Positions 35,108 through 44,489 are shown, numbered from the stretch's first letter. The stretch: 64,000 nucleotides of DNA from an uncultured Bacteroidales bacterium (GCA_944320465.1 CALUHO010000002.1:62001-126000), one strand, 5' to 3'. Made by a program: numbers and translations. The notes: a model not told the origin generated them from the letters alone.

Positions 35108-37678
35108 TCACCAGTCAAGCGATTGGTTGATAGAAAAGTGGAAATGGCTTCCATTGGCCGAAGGATCCCCCGGAACCTCATCAAAGCCATACCCCCAGTC
35201 AAGACCGAACATCCCCATGGCTGAAAGGAAGAGCCTGACACCCACCCCGGCCGATTTGTAAACCTGAAAGGGATTGATATCCGCAGCATGCGCCCAACTG
35301 TTTCCTGCCTCGAAGAAAGCCAGCACATAGACTGTGGCCACGGGTGAATTCGAGAACGGATAACGGACTTCAAAGGTAATCTTGTCGTAAGCGGTCGAAC
35401 CGGAGGTTGGCGACAACGAATTATTAGAATACCCTCGCATCCCTATCAACTCACGTCCATCCAAGCCGAACCCTGTCAAGCCATCTCCCCCTAAATAAAA
35501 ACGTTCAAATATCGGATAACCCGTCTTGGACGTATAATAACTCAAATACCCTAAGCGGATACGGGCATGCAATACCAGCTTGGCGATAGGATTGAAAAAC
35601 CATCCTGCCTTGAACGAGATTTTATAATATTCCAGCCAGCGGTAATGATCCTCCGCGTTAGAACTGGCATAGAGCTTGCTTCCCAATGCCGTGTACGGCG
35701 GCGTCAACTCGAAGCCCAACGACAAAGAAGAACCGGAAGTGGGGAACATGGCCGCATCCAGGTTCTGACGCTGAATCGTGAAATTATACCGGAAATTGTT
35801 GCTGACCCCGTCCGTGACCCCGTTGTCCATATCGTAATTCTTCATCCGGTACCGTTCGTAACTCAAAGACTGGAAAATCGTGAAGAAATCATCCGGCCAC
35901 TTAAGACGTTGCCCCAAACCTATCGAAGCCCCGTCCACTTCCAATCGACCATAACGGGAATCACTCTTGGACAAACCGTTGGATTGCATCGAGTGATTGT
36001 ACGACACACTGAAAGCCAAAGGTTTCTTGCCCCCCAGCCAAGGCTCGGTAAACGAAGTTGCCACCGACCAATAATAAGTGCCGTTCGATTGGGCACGGAT
36101 GCTCAGCTGCTGGCCATCTCCCGAAGGCAACGGCTTCCATCGGTCCAACTTGAACAAATTACGCAAAGAGAAATTATTGAACGAAAGCCCGATAGTCCCT
36201 ACTACCATTCCGCCTCCAAAACCTCCGGAAAGTTCCAACTGATCAGAGCCCACTTCTTCGAACTGGTATTCCAAATCCGTGCTGGTCCCGTCCTGGTTAA
36301 TCATAGGCACAGGATTGATGGTCTCGTCATTGAAATACCGCAACTGCCGCATCGTATTGACAGAGTTGATGATTTCGGTACGGCTGAAAAGCTGTCCCGG
36401 AACCGTTCTCAACTCGCGCAGAATCACATAGTCGTTAGTCCGTGTATTGCCGGCCAAACGAATCTCGTTGAAACGGACCTGAGGCCCTTCCATAATCCGG
36501 ATTTCTATGTCTACCGTATCGTTATAAACCTGGGTCTCTACCGGAGTCCCTTGGAACATCAGGTACCCATTGTCCAGATACAAGGAATAAATATCCGCCC
36601 CATTGGGGTTCATCATCAGATTGGTAGTGAACTTCTCCTCGTTGTACAATTCCCCTTTGCGGATATTCATGACCGCAGCCAGCTGCGCGGAAGAATAAGT
36701 CTCATTCCCAACAAACGACACGTTCCCGAAATAATAAGGATCCCCTTCGTAGACCTTGACCTTGATTCCTATGTTCTTCTGGTCTATGGCATACACAGAA
36801 TCGCCTAAAACCCGGAAATCGCGGAATCCTTCTTTATTATAGGCCTCGGACAATGTTTTCATGTCTTCCTGGAAGGCCGATGGTACATATTTGGATCTTT
36901 TCCAGAACCTCATGGCCGCCTTTTGCTTGGTATTTTTCATTATGCGGCGAAGACGCTTGTCGGAAAAAGCCAGATTCTCCTTGTTGCCCACCTTCCGGAA
37001 CGAACGCCCCATCTTCTGCCAGAAATCCAGATTGGCCGATTCCGGCGCCACAGCATTATTCCCTTCAAAATCGATTTCCGCAATTTTCACTTTCTCTTTC
37101 TTGTCCACCTTGACAACCAGATTGATACCGTTGTCCACCAACGTATCAGCCTTTTTAACCACTTCAACATCCGCGTTCAAATACGCCTTGTCCAACAGTT
37201 CTTTCTTGATTAGTTCTTCCAACTGGCCAATCTTGTAATCAGTCAGGATATCGCCGGTTTTCAGTTTCAAATCATCATCCACCTTGGTCACGATACTCTT
37301 AGGAACCCCCTCGTAAGAAATCATAGACAAGCGGGGCCGCTCCTGCAAATCAATGTTCAGGTAAATCCTATCCCCTTCTATCTTTGTAGCTTGGATGGAA
37401 ATGTTTTCAAAAAGACCTTGCTTCCATAAATTATCCACCGCCTTGGCGGTTGCGTCCCCGGGTATTTTCATCCGCTGGCCTACTGCCAGACCCGACAAAC
37501 GGACAAGCGCGTTATCATCCAAATAACTGACCCCCGTAACCGTGATACCGGCAATCTGGTATTCCCTGATGCCCGAATAGGAAATGGATTCCTGCGCCCT
37601 TGCCGGGAACACATCCCACAGGAGCAACCCCATTACCGTCACTATCAATAATCTATATTTTACAAAAAAGCTCCTCAC
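35108..37678 (-). CDS. bamA: Outer-membrane protein assembly factor BamA
   Basis: 856 aa, central barrel of the BAM machine that inserts outer-membrane proteins. Signal peptide (to about FPARAQ), five POTRA domains (about 38-475) and a C-terminal barrel with the GQQLSIRAQ..., FYLGGDGLTGFGLDG and RGYSNNSLSP loops; it ends in a strand closing with W (SINQSLDW), as barrels do. The start is GTG: its GTGA overlaps the uppS stop by 4 nt and AAAGGAG lies right before it, so bamA is coupled to uppS. POTRA 3 carries an extra basic insert (RLRRIMKNTKQKAAMRFWKR), seen in Bacteroidetes BamA. Confidence 0.96.
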   Translation of the reverse strand: MRSFFVKYRLLIVTVMGLLLWDVFPARAQESISYSGIREYQIAGITVTGVSYLDDNALVRLSGLAVGQRMKIPGDATAKAVDNLWKQGLFENISIQATKIEGDRIYLNIDLQERPRLSMISYEGVPKSIVTKVDDDLKLKTGDILTDYKIGQLEELIKKELLDKAYLNADVEVVKKADTLVDNGINLVVKVDKKEKVKIAEIDFEGNNAVAPESANLDFWQKMGRSFRKVGNKENLAFSDKRLRRIMKNTKQKAAMRFWKRSKYVPSAFQEDMKTLSEAYNKEGFRDFRVLGDSVYAIDQKNIGIKVKVYEGDPYYFGNVSFVGNETYSSAQLAAVMNIRKGELYNEEKFTTNLMMNPNGADIYSLYLDNGYLMFQGTPVETQVYNDTVDIEIRIMEGPQVRFNEIRLAGNTRTNDYVILRELRTVPGQLFSRTEIINSVNTMRQLRYFNDETINPVPMINQDGTSTDLEYQFEEVGSDQLELSGGFGGGMVVGTIGLSFNNFSLRNLFKLDRWKPLPSGDGQQLSIRAQSNGTYYWSVATSFTEPWLGGKKPLAFSVSYNHSMQSNGLSKSDSRYGRLEVDGASIGLGQRLKWPDDFFTIFQSLSYERYRMKNYDMDNGVTDGVSNNFRYNFTIQRQNLDAAMFPTSGSSLSLGFELTPPYTALGSKLYASSNAEDHYRWLEYYKISFKAGWFFNPIAKLVLHARIRLGYLSYYTSKTGYPIFERFYLGGDGLTGFGLDGRELIGMRGYSNNSLSPTSGSTAYDKITFEVRYPFSNSPVATVYVLAFFEAGNSWAHAADINPFQVYKSAGVGVRLFLSAMGMFGLDWGYGFDEVPGDPSANGSHFHFSINQSLDW

Positions 37679-38436
37679 TCCTTTATTGTACTTAACATGG
37701 TTTTTGAACTAGAAATCTTCCCGAACCTCCGGTCCCGCTTCTGGTAATCGGCAATAGCCGCATAAAACATTTCTTCCGTAAAATCCGGCCACAACACCGG
37801 AGAAAAGAACAATTCCGAATAAGCGATCTGCCAAAGAAGGAAATTGCTGATCCGATATTCCCCGCTGGTTCGAATCAGCAAATCAGGGTCGGGCATGAAC
37901 GAAGTGGTCAACGAATTTCCAATAACCGACCCATCAATGGTTTCCGGATCCAATTGGCCGGCTTTGGCCAGCCGGGCCAAATTCTTCGCGCATTCAATCA
38001 ATTCCCATCGGGCGCTGTAGCTGAGAGCCAATACCAAATCCATCCGCGTATTCCCGGCTGTCTTTTCCAAGGCCGCATCCAAAGCAGCCCTCACTTCAGG
38101 CAAGAACACGTCAGCCTGGCCGATAACCCGCAATCGAATGCCGTTGTCCATGAATAAAGGCATCTCATCATGCAAGCAGGACACCAGCAACGCCATCAAA
38201 GCAGAAACCTCTTCCTTGGGCCTTCCCCAATTCTCGGTGGAAAACGCATACAAGGTCAAATAACGGATTCCTATCTTGCAGGCCGCTTTTGCAATACGCC
38301 TGACCGCTTTCACACCTTCCATGTGCCCCTGTTGACGTGGCAAATCACGCATTTGTGCCCAACGGCCGTTCCCGTCCATGATAACGGCCACATGAGCCGG
38401 AACCTTGCCTGGCAATATGGAATCCGAAACACTCAT
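37675..38436 (-). CDS. uppS: Undecaprenyl diphosphate synthase
   Basis: 253 aa, makes the C55 lipid carrier for cell wall and polysaccharides from FPP and IPP. Signatures: HVAVIMDGNGRWAQMRDLPR (catalytic Asp in MDGNGRW), YLTLYAFSTENWGRP, LALSYSARWELIECAKN and PDLLIRTSGEYRISNFLLWQIAYSE. Starts inside the stop of the DUF6089 gene (ATGA overlap) and ends overlapping bamA by 4 nt, a compact envelope operon. Confidence 0.97.
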   Translation of the reverse strand: MSVSDSILPGKVPAHVAVIMDGNGRWAQMRDLPRQQGHMEGVKAVRRIAKAACKIGIRYLTLYAFSTENWGRPKEEVSALMALLVSCLHDEMPLFMDNGIRLRVIGQADVFLPEVRAALDAALEKTAGNTRMDLVLALSYSARWELIECAKNLARLAKAGQLDPETIDGSVIGNSLTTSFMPDPDLLIRTSGEYRISNFLLWQIAYSELFFSPVLWPDFTEEMFYAAIADYQKRDRRFGKISSSKTMLSTIKE

Positions 38437-39305
38437 AGTCTTTTTCCTTTCTTCATACTATTCCCACCGTATGCCGGACAAAGGAAATCCCGCCCCGGCA
38501 AACGAAACGATACCGTCACCATGGCAAAAGAATACCAATCATACGTGCCGGCATCACCCCTCCGCGTCCCTACTTGATGATACTGTCCAGAAGGGTCTGC
38601 AAAATAAGCAGATCTCTCACCATATCGAGAGCCCAAGACATCAGGGTCGGCATAAGTTCCGCCCACATCGTCCAAATAATCGCTAAAAGCCAAACGCATA
38701 GTCCATTCTACGCCTATCGACATGAACCGGCATACACTGATTTTGCACCCTAATCCCATCGGAACCACGCAATGAAAAAGGGAATAAGGACGTGCGTTGT
38801 AACCTTCCACACCTTGGCCTTCGGTATGCAAAGGCCGCAATGCCACCCATGGATTGCCCTCCCCGAGAGGGTACTGCCCGTAAGGCTCCGACATGACCGC
38901 ACCTATGCCTAAAACCAAATAAGGACTGACCCGGTGCTGACGGCTGCCCGTGAAAAAGTCCAGAAAATTGACCTCGAACAAAGCAGAAACCTCCCATAAA
39001 TCATTCCTGAAATTGAGATTCCGAGGATTGCCGAAATCCGCATCCGCCCCCATGATACGCCCGTACGATGCCCCGAAGCGCAATGCCATGCGCGTATCGA
39101 TATTGTACCGGTAAAACACGCTGCCCGCCCATTGGGTCTTGTAAAAGACTCTTTTGGGATTGATATCGCCCATATAGAAAGACCCGCCCACGCCAAAACC
39201 GATTTCCGATCGTTGAGCCTGAACAGTTTGGCCTGCTAAAAGCCAAACCATTAAAAACATACAAGATAAGAACCGCAAGCGTCTTATTTGGCAAAGCATT
39301 TCCAT
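38433..39305 (-). CDS. DUF6089 family outer-membrane beta-barrel protein
   Basis: 290 aa from the ATG at 39305; signal peptide with core FLSCMFLMVWLLAGQTVQAQ. The mature part is a small beta-barrel: IGFGVGGSFYMGDINPKRVF at the start is typical for DUF6089, and alternating strands end in YSFAMVTVSFRLPG. In Bacteroidetes this gene regularly sits between nadK and uppS/bamA, as here. Function unknown, presumably outer-membrane biogenesis. A longer frame upstream to 39401 has no signal peptide. Confidence 0.88.
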   Translation of the reverse strand: MEMLCQIRRLRFLSCMFLMVWLLAGQTVQAQRSEIGFGVGGSFYMGDINPKRVFYKTQWAGSVFYRYNIDTRMALRFGASYGRIMGADADFGNPRNLNFRNDLWEVSALFEVNFLDFFTGSRQHRVSPYLVLGIGAVMSEPYGQYPLGEGNPWVALRPLHTEGQGVEGYNARPYSLFHCVVPMGLGCKISVCRFMSIGVEWTMRLAFSDYLDDVGGTYADPDVLGSRYGERSAYFADPSGQYHQVGTRRGDAGTYDWYSFAMVTVSFRLPGRDFLCPAYGGNSMKKGKRL

Positions 39306-39401
39306 GCGTTCTGTCGTGCAAAAACCGAGTCTGCCGAGACGCATCCAATCGTGTCGGCAAGGCCGACAAATATAAGGGAAAAAAATGAAAATCGGATTCA
39401 A

Positions 39402-40337
39402 TCACCTTTGATTATGCCGTACATCCAATCCCCACATCAGTTTTTCCCGTATGGCATCGAAAAAAGAACGTTCCGGAGGATAAAGCGTAATGAACTTGAA
39501 ACCAGCCTTGCGTATCTTGAATGAGAAAGGTCCGGCCAAATCGTAAAACTTTGAATCGAGCAGCAACCTGCAATGCTCTTTTCCTGTGGCTTTCACGGTT
39601 ATTTCCTGATAACCTTCTATAATCAAAGGTCGGACTGTCAAAGTATGCGAAGCCATCGGCGTGATCAGGATATTGTCGGCAGAAGGTATCAGAATCGGCC
39701 CTCCGCAACTCAAGGAATAGGCTGTCGAACCGGTAGGCGTCGAGAACAAGACACCATCACCGTAATAAGTATTCATGTACTGGCCGTCTACAAGGACATC
39801 CAGCAAAATCAATGACTCGGTTTCGCTTTTGACCACAGCGACCTCGTTCAAGGCATACGGCTGCTTGTTCGGAATAGAAACAGAGTCCCGGCCCAGGAGT
39901 TCAAAATCTCCTACTTCCAAAAGCAAACGGCGATCCTTACGGAAGCGTTCTATAAAGCCGGGATTCAACAAAGTCCGTACCCGGTCTGCATTGATGGCGT
40001 TCAAAAAACCCAACCTTCCGTAATTGATTCCTAAGACCGGCACGCCGGAATCCTGCACCAAGGGCAGGGTATCCAACATCGTGCCATCGCCCCCCAAGCA
40101 AACCACCAAATCCGTTTCCGGCGGCAATACATCGGAGAACACGCACTCGTTCCCTTTCAAATAGCGTTCGGACAAACCCGGAAAATCCCCGCGCAGCCTG
40201 TCTGCCAAATCCTTGGCAAAGAAAAAACCGGTCTTGACCGATTCCCCCCACGCCTTTCCAAGAGCCTCTAACAATTCCTCGAATTGCTCCTCTTTCACCA
40301 ACCGAGCCGCTTTACCATAAAACGCAACGATCTTCAT
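39402..40337 (-). CDS. nadK: NAD kinase
   Basis: 311 aa, phosphorylates NAD to NADP. Catalytic GGDGTMLDTLPLV (about 81-93), GINYGRLGFLN, LNEVAVVKSE and the glycine-rich YGDGVLFSTPTGSTAYSLSCGGP (split as YGDGVLFSTPTGSTA then YSLSCGGP). PMASHTLTVRPLII near the end is family-typical. 96 bp upstream of the DUF6089 gene and likely head of the nadK-DUF6089-uppS-bamA-ompH unit. Confidence 0.97.
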   Translation of the reverse strand: MKIVAFYGKAARLVKEEQFEELLEALGKAWGESVKTGFFFAKDLADRLRGDFPGLSERYLKGNECVFSDVLPPETDLVVCLGGDGTMLDTLPLVQDSGVPVLGINYGRLGFLNAINADRVRTLLNPGFIERFRKDRRLLLEVGDFELLGRDSVSIPNKQPYALNEVAVVKSETESLILLDVLVDGQYMNTYYGDGVLFSTPTGSTAYSLSCGGPILIPSADNILITPMASHTLTVRPLIIEGYQEITVKATGKEHCRLLLDSKFYDLAGPFSFKIRKAGFKFITLYPPERSFFDAIREKLMWGLDVRHNQR

Positions 40338-40451
40338 GCCTTGCCGATTAAATCCTCGAATCCTTGTTACAAAATCTCAAAGCGTTTTCTATAAAATCCC
40401 TCCCGCCCGGCGGAAAAACCGACCTGGCCTGATTCATAGAACCCGTCCTTA

Positions 40452-40655
40452 GAAGCTGTTTAAAATTTCTTACAATCCTGAAAAGGCTGAAATTTCAGGG
40501 ACCGGTTTCAGGATTTTGTTTGCCCATCGGGGGCTATTTCGGCTCTGGCTTGCCTTTTTCACGTCAGATAGCTTGGCTATCCTCCTTTGAAAAACGCGGC
40601 GCCATCCCGCGAAATCCCCTCCCGATGGCCTAAACAAATAAATTTAAACAGCTTC
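40452..40655 (-). mobile_element. MITE family A copy 2
   Basis: 204 bp, ends GAAGCTGTTTAAAAT and ATTTAAACAGCTTC, flanked by TTA on both sides (40449-40451, 40656-40658). Opposite orientation to copy 1. Internal blocks CCCATCGGGGGCTATTT and CCCCTCCCGATGGCC match the other copies. Confidence 0.88.
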
Positions 40656-40664
40656 TTAATATGC

Positions 40665-40764
40665 TGCAAACTTACATATAAATTCCGGTTCCTGCACCTT
40701 CGGGCGGCTGCTTGACCGAAAAGCATCTGTTGCAAACTTACATATAAATTCCGGTTCCCGCACC
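40665..40764. repeat. 34-bp direct repeat pair
   Basis: Copies at 40665-40698 and 40731-40764 begin TGCAAACTTACATATAAATT and differ at one position; 32 bp separate them. On the minus strand each contains TAAGTTTG, a match to the -7 consensus TAnnTTTG, so they may be duplicated promoter or regulator sites pointing to nadK. Confidence 0.7.
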
Positions 40765-40828
40765 AGACAAAACTTAAAAATCTCGTTTCCTGTCTGTTTC
40801 CAAACAAGGAACAAGCAATTTCAAACGC

Positions 40829-41641
40829 TCATGCTCTTTTCCCCGACGCGAAAACCGCTTTGTAGACAGCCTCAGCCTCCTTGTACCATTCTTCCCCATA
40901 GGTATCGATCAAGGGTCCCTTCAAAAAACGGAAAACAGGAATGCCCTTGCGTTTTCCGAGCCGTTCGGCATCGCGGCAGATATCCCAGCGGAAATAATTC
41001 AAGGCATCGTATTGAGGGTAATGCTGGACCCGGATAGGAAACAAAGCGCAGGAAACCGGCTTACGGAACGGTATTTTCCCTTCCCTGAAAGCCCTTTCTA
41101 TGGCACAATAAGCTATTCCATCTTCTCCGGCCGGAGTCAGATAGACGCAGTCTCGATGATTTATCAAAGGTGTCAACAAACTGTTGTCCAGAGGGAATAC
41201 CTCATAAAAAACATAATCTTCGCCAGCATGTTTTTCGCCGGCGTACGGTGAACTTTCCTCCTGCGGCAGGGACTCCTTTTGCAACAGAATCTCCTTTTGC
41301 GGCCCATCTCCCTCCTCAGGCAGGCTCTGATCTTGCAGCCGGCATTCCCCATCAGGCAAGCACGACTTTTCAAGCAAGTTCCCGGCATTGTCATTCCGGG
41401 TTGTTTGCCGTGGCTCGACCCGATTGGGCATAAAACGATTTTCAACAACCGCCCGGCCTTCTTCGGTCATATACTCCTTATAAAGAGGATAGTACTTGGC
41501 CAGCAATGCCACTTCGTCCTTTTCCAAGGGAGCGCCGGCATCGCCTTCTATGCAACAGCATCCCTTGCATTTCTGCAAGTTGCAACAAAAAAACTCGGTA
41601 AAAACCTCATCAGAAACCAAGGTATTCTCAATAGCAATCAT
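40829..41641 (-). CDS. DUF3109 family cysteine-rich protein
   Basis: 270 aa. The N-terminal CNLQKCKGCCCIEGDAGAPL (about 20-39) is the DUF3109 hallmark; further Cys in RDCVYLT, AYCAIERAF, PVSCALFPIR and WDICRDAERLGK complete a set that suggests a zinc or iron-sulfur site. Between about residues 70 and 140 there is a Glu/Gln/Leu/Ser-rich insert with loose internal repeats (LPEEGDGPQ, LPQEESSP), making the protein longer than the usual roughly 190 aa. Function of the family unknown. Confidence 0.87.
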   Translation of the reverse strand: MIAIENTLVSDEVFTEFFCCNLQKCKGCCCIEGDAGAPLEKDEVALLAKYYPLYKEYMTEEGRAVVENRFMPNRVEPRQTTRNDNAGNLLEKSCLPDGECRLQDQSLPEEGDGPQKEILLQKESLPQEESSPYAGEKHAGEDYVFYEVFPLDNSLLTPLINHRDCVYLTPAGEDGIAYCAIERAFREGKIPFRKPVSCALFPIRVQHYPQYDALNYFRWDICRDAERLGKRKGIPVFRFLKGPLIDTYGEEWYKEAEAVYKAVFASGKRA

Positions 41642-41716
41642 AATGTCAAACTCAAATGAAAAAAGAAATCAAAATTATTGAATTCGGCAATTCCCGCGTC
41701 TGCCTGAAAATCAAAA

Positions 41717-42217
41717 TCATTCAAAAGACTGCAAAAGCCCCCGTTCGTCCATCTCGATATAGAATTCCTGAAAAAGCCCGAAAGCCAAAGCGTTCTTGCC
41801 CTTTTTCCCTGAGGTTTTCCAAGGATACAAAACCGTATAGAAAATCTGCGGAATCGCCCCGATCTTTTCTATTATCAACTGAATATCAAACATTTCCAAG
41901 CCAGGCCCCGTCAATACCATCCAATAGTCCACGTCCGGTGCATCCCTGACCCAACACTCCTGCTCATCCCGGTTAGGCAGCAAAAGACATTGCACCCGCT
42001 CCACGGCCATAGAATAATTGAAAATCTCGCAATCCGGCCCAGGCATCGCCGCCGGTCGATAAAACTCCCCTGTATGACGAAAATCCCAGCACAATTGCTT
42101 CTTCAAGTAATGGACCAACGTATAGGAAGGCAGGCCGGGCGCTTGAATGGCAATAACCCGAATGTCTTCTTCCGAAACATAGTCGGAAGTAGAAATCGAA
42201 AGCTTCAATTCTTTCAT
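41717..42217 (-). CDS. Small conserved protein, possibly IPExxxVDY family
   Basis: 166 aa from the ATG at 42217 (an upstream start at 42253 is less likely). Begins KELKLSISTSDYVSEEDIRV, then a mixed alpha/beta protein with RDAPDVDYWMVLTG, where the VDY followed by a hydrophobic strand recalls the Bacteroidetes IPExxxVDY proteins, and ends YIEMDERGLLQSFE. No catalytic motif. Family call is tentative. Confidence 0.6.
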   Translation of the reverse strand: MKELKLSISTSDYVSEEDIRVIAIQAPGLPSYTLVHYLKKQLCWDFRHTGEFYRPAAMPGPDCEIFNYSMAVERVQCLLLPNRDEQECWVRDAPDVDYWMVLTGPGLEMFDIQLIIEKIGAIPQIFYTVLYPWKTSGKKGKNALAFGLFQEFYIEMDERGLLQSFE

Positions 42218-42673
42218 AGTCTGTAAACAGGGATCCAATGCCGGCAAGCACACACCAAAATCCGCTTGCCTGAAACCGATGTCAAAAGTAGGTAAAATTT
42301 TGCCAAATCATGGATTTTTCCTACTTTTACTGATTTAGAAGCTGTTTGAATTTTTTGCAATCCTGAAAAGGCTGAATTTTCAGGGACCGGTTCTAGGATT
42401 TTGTTTGCCCATCGGGGGCTATTTGGGGTCTGGCTTGCGTTTTTCACGTCCGATAGCTCGGCTATCCTCCTTTGAAAAACGCCGCGCCATCCCTTCAAAT
42501 CCCCTCCCGATGGCCTAAACAAATAAATTTAAACAGCTTCTTAGAGATTTTGCTGATTCTATCGGCCTCGCCCTCTGCGCCACCGGCATCAGACCCTGAT
42601 GCCAAAGGCGATTCCGTTTTTTCGCGGCACAGCCCACAGCAGAAATAATCAATAACCTAAATATTTTATACTG
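42218..42673. other. Intergenic region with MITE A copy 3 and a candidate promoter
   Basis: 456 bp between divergent genes. Minus strand TACTTTTG at 42283-42290 fits the -7 consensus for the gene ending at 41717. A 9-bp inverted repeat AAAAGTAGG (42284-42292) / CCTACTTTT (42320-42328) overlaps this box and could be an operator. The rest is the MITE plus about 130 bp ahead of the C69 peptidase with no clear promoter. Confidence 0.45.
42338..42540 (-). mobile_element. MITE family A copy 3
   Basis: 203 bp, ends GAAGCTGTTTGAATT and AATTTAAACAGCTTC, with TTA duplications (42335-42337, 42541-42543). Same orientation as copy 2, about 1.7 kb away. Confidence 0.88.
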
Positions 42674-44419
42674 ATGAAACAACCTTTCAGAAAGCTATCC
42701 CTCGCCTTGGGCATCGCAGCCCTTATCGGCGGCGGAAGCGTGCAAGCGTGCACCAACTTCCTCATTACCAAGGGAGCCAGCAAAGACGGCTCGACCATGA
42801 TCAGCTACGCTGCCGACTCTCATGTACTCTACGGGGAACTCTACTACCGCCCGGCCGCCGACTATCCCGAAGGCACGATGATGGACATCTACGAATGGGA
42901 TACCGGCCGCAAACTAGGCCAAATCAAACAAGCCTTGCACACCTATTCTGTGGTAGGGAACATCAACGAACACCAGGTTGCCATTGGCGAAACCACCTTC
43001 GGCGGGCTTCCCCAACTGGTCGATACCACGGGGATCATTGACTACGGAAGCCTGATTTACATCACTTTGCAGCGAGCCAAGACTGCCCGCGAAGCCATCA
43101 AGATCATGCACGAACTCACCAGCACCTATGGCTACGCCTCAGCCGGGGAATCGTTCTCGATCCAGGACCCCGACGAAGTATGGATCATGGAAATGGTAGG
43201 CAAAGGACAGAAAATCGTCGGCAAGAACGGCAAAATCGACCCAAAACGCAATACCGGCGCCGTATGGGTGGCCTACCGGATTCCCGACGGTTACATCTCC
43301 GGCCATGCCAACCAGGCCCGCATCACCAGAATCAAGCCTGCCGACGGCAAGACATCCATCAGCAGCAAGGACCTAGCCAAGAAATACAACCTGCCAAGCG
43401 TGGAATGCATGTATTCTGCCGACGTGGTGGACTACGCCAAGGCTATCGGGCTGTATGAAGGCAAATTTGAAGACTTCAGCTTTGCCGACACTTACTGCCC
43501 GCTCACCTTCAGCGGCTTGCGTGGATGCGAAGCCCGCGTATGGGCCGGCTTCATGAAAGCCAACCCCGCAGAAATGGCCAAGTACGAAGACTACGCGCGG
43601 GGCGAAAATCCCGACAACCGCATGCCGCTCTGGATCAAACCCGACCGCAAGCTCACGCTCAACGACATGTTCTCCTTCATGCGCGACCATTACGAAGGCA
43701 CCTCGATGGACATGACCAAAGACCTCGGCGCCGGCCCGTTCGCCTGCCCTTACCGCTGGCGTCCCATGGACTTTGAAGTGGACGGCAAGAAATACATCCA
43801 CGAAAGAGCCACTTCCACCCAGCAGACCGGCTTCTCGTTCGTAGCCCAGTCCCGTTCCTGGCTGCCCGATGCCATCGGCGGCATCCTCTGGTTCGGCGTG
43901 GACGACACCTATTCCACCTGCTACGCGCCCATGTACTGCGGCATCACCGAAATTCCTCTCTGCTTCCGCGTAGGCAATGGCAACATGGCTCAGTATTCGC
44001 CCACCTCGGCGTTCTGGCTGTTCAACCAGGTGACGAATTTCGCCTACAGCCGCTATTCCGACATGATCAAGGACATCCAGAAAGTGCAAGCCGAACTGGA
44101 AACCTCTTTCCAAATGGAAGTAGCCAAGAACGATGCCAAGATGAAAGACGAAACCGACCCGGCCAAGCTGATCGCGTTCGCCAATCAGTTCTCCAACGCC
44201 CAGGCCGAACGCATGTTCAACGACTGGAAGAGCTTGAGCGAATACCTCTTGGTGAAATACATCGACGGCAATGTCAAGAAAACCGATGCCAACGGCAACT
44301 TCAAGACCACGCCTTACGGTCCCGACCGCATCGAAATGCCCGACATGCCGCCCTATCCCGAATTCTGGTACAAGAAAATCGTGGAAGACTGCGGCGAGAA
44401 CATCAAGGTAGTAGAATAA
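42674..44419 (+). CDS. Secreted C69 family dipeptidase
   Basis: 581 aa Ntn-hydrolase of peptidase family C69. Signal peptide MKQPFRKLSLALGIAALIGG...VQA is followed directly by CTNFLITKGASKDGSTM; this Cys (residue 26) would be the N-terminal nucleophile exposed by cleavage. Family marks: YPEGTMMDIYEWD, GNINEHQVAIGETTFGG, YGSLIYITLQRAKTAREAI, GESFSIQDPDEVWIMEMVGKG (shown in part), and ISGHANQARITR. Length is normal for Bacteroidales secreted forms. Stands alone with a strong terminator. Confidence 0.94.
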   Translation: MKQPFRKLSLALGIAALIGGGSVQACTNFLITKGASKDGSTMISYAADSHVLYGELYYRPAADYPEGTMMDIYEWDTGRKLGQIKQALHTYSVVGNINEHQVAIGETTFGGLPQLVDTTGIIDYGSLIYITLQRAKTAREAIKIMHELTSTYGYASAGESFSIQDPDEVWIMEMVGKGQKIVGKNGKIDPKRNTGAVWVAYRIPDGYISGHANQARITRIKPADGKTSISSKDLAKKYNLPSVECMYSADVVDYAKAIGLYEGKFEDFSFADTYCPLTFSGLRGCEARVWAGFMKANPAEMAKYEDYARGENPDNRMPLWIKPDRKLTLNDMFSFMRDHYEGTSMDMTKDLGAGPFACPYRWRPMDFEVDGKKYIHERATSTQQTGFSFVAQSRSWLPDAIGGILWFGVDDTYSTCYAPMYCGITEIPLCFRVGNGNMAQYSPTSAFWLFNQVTNFAYSRYSDMIKDIQKVQAELETSFQMEVAKNDAKMKDETDPAKLIAFANQFSNAQAERMFNDWKSLSEYLLVKYIDGNVKKTDANGNFKTTPYGPDRIEMPDMPPYPEFWYKKIVEDCGENIKVVE

Positions 44420-44423
44420 ACAA

Positions 44424-44455
44424 AAGAAGGCCGGTCCTTGCGGACCGGCCTTCTT
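44424..44455. terminator. Strong bidirectional terminator
   Basis: Perfect 14-bp stem (AAGAAGGCCGGTCC / GGACCGGCCTTCTT) with a TTGC loop, 4 nt after the C69 stop. T-rich on both sides in the respective strand, so it can end both the peptidase and the opposing VanZ transcript. Confidence 0.85.
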
Positions 44456-44489
44456 CCTATACAACCAAACGGGATCGTAAAACGTCCCG

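Larger units (their letters stand above)
40338..40828. other. Intergenic region holding MITE A copy 2 and a repeat pair
   Basis: 491 bp between nadK and the DUF3109 gene. Apart from the family A element (40452-40655) and the 34-bp direct repeats (40665 and 40731) nothing gene-like is seen; a 76-codon open frame across them only reflects the repeats. Confidence 0.6.

Noticed and set aside
40577..40807. 76-codon frame with repeated RNRNLYVSLQ
   Set aside because: It spans a MITE end and the 34-bp direct repeats; the peptide repeat only mirrors the DNA repeat.
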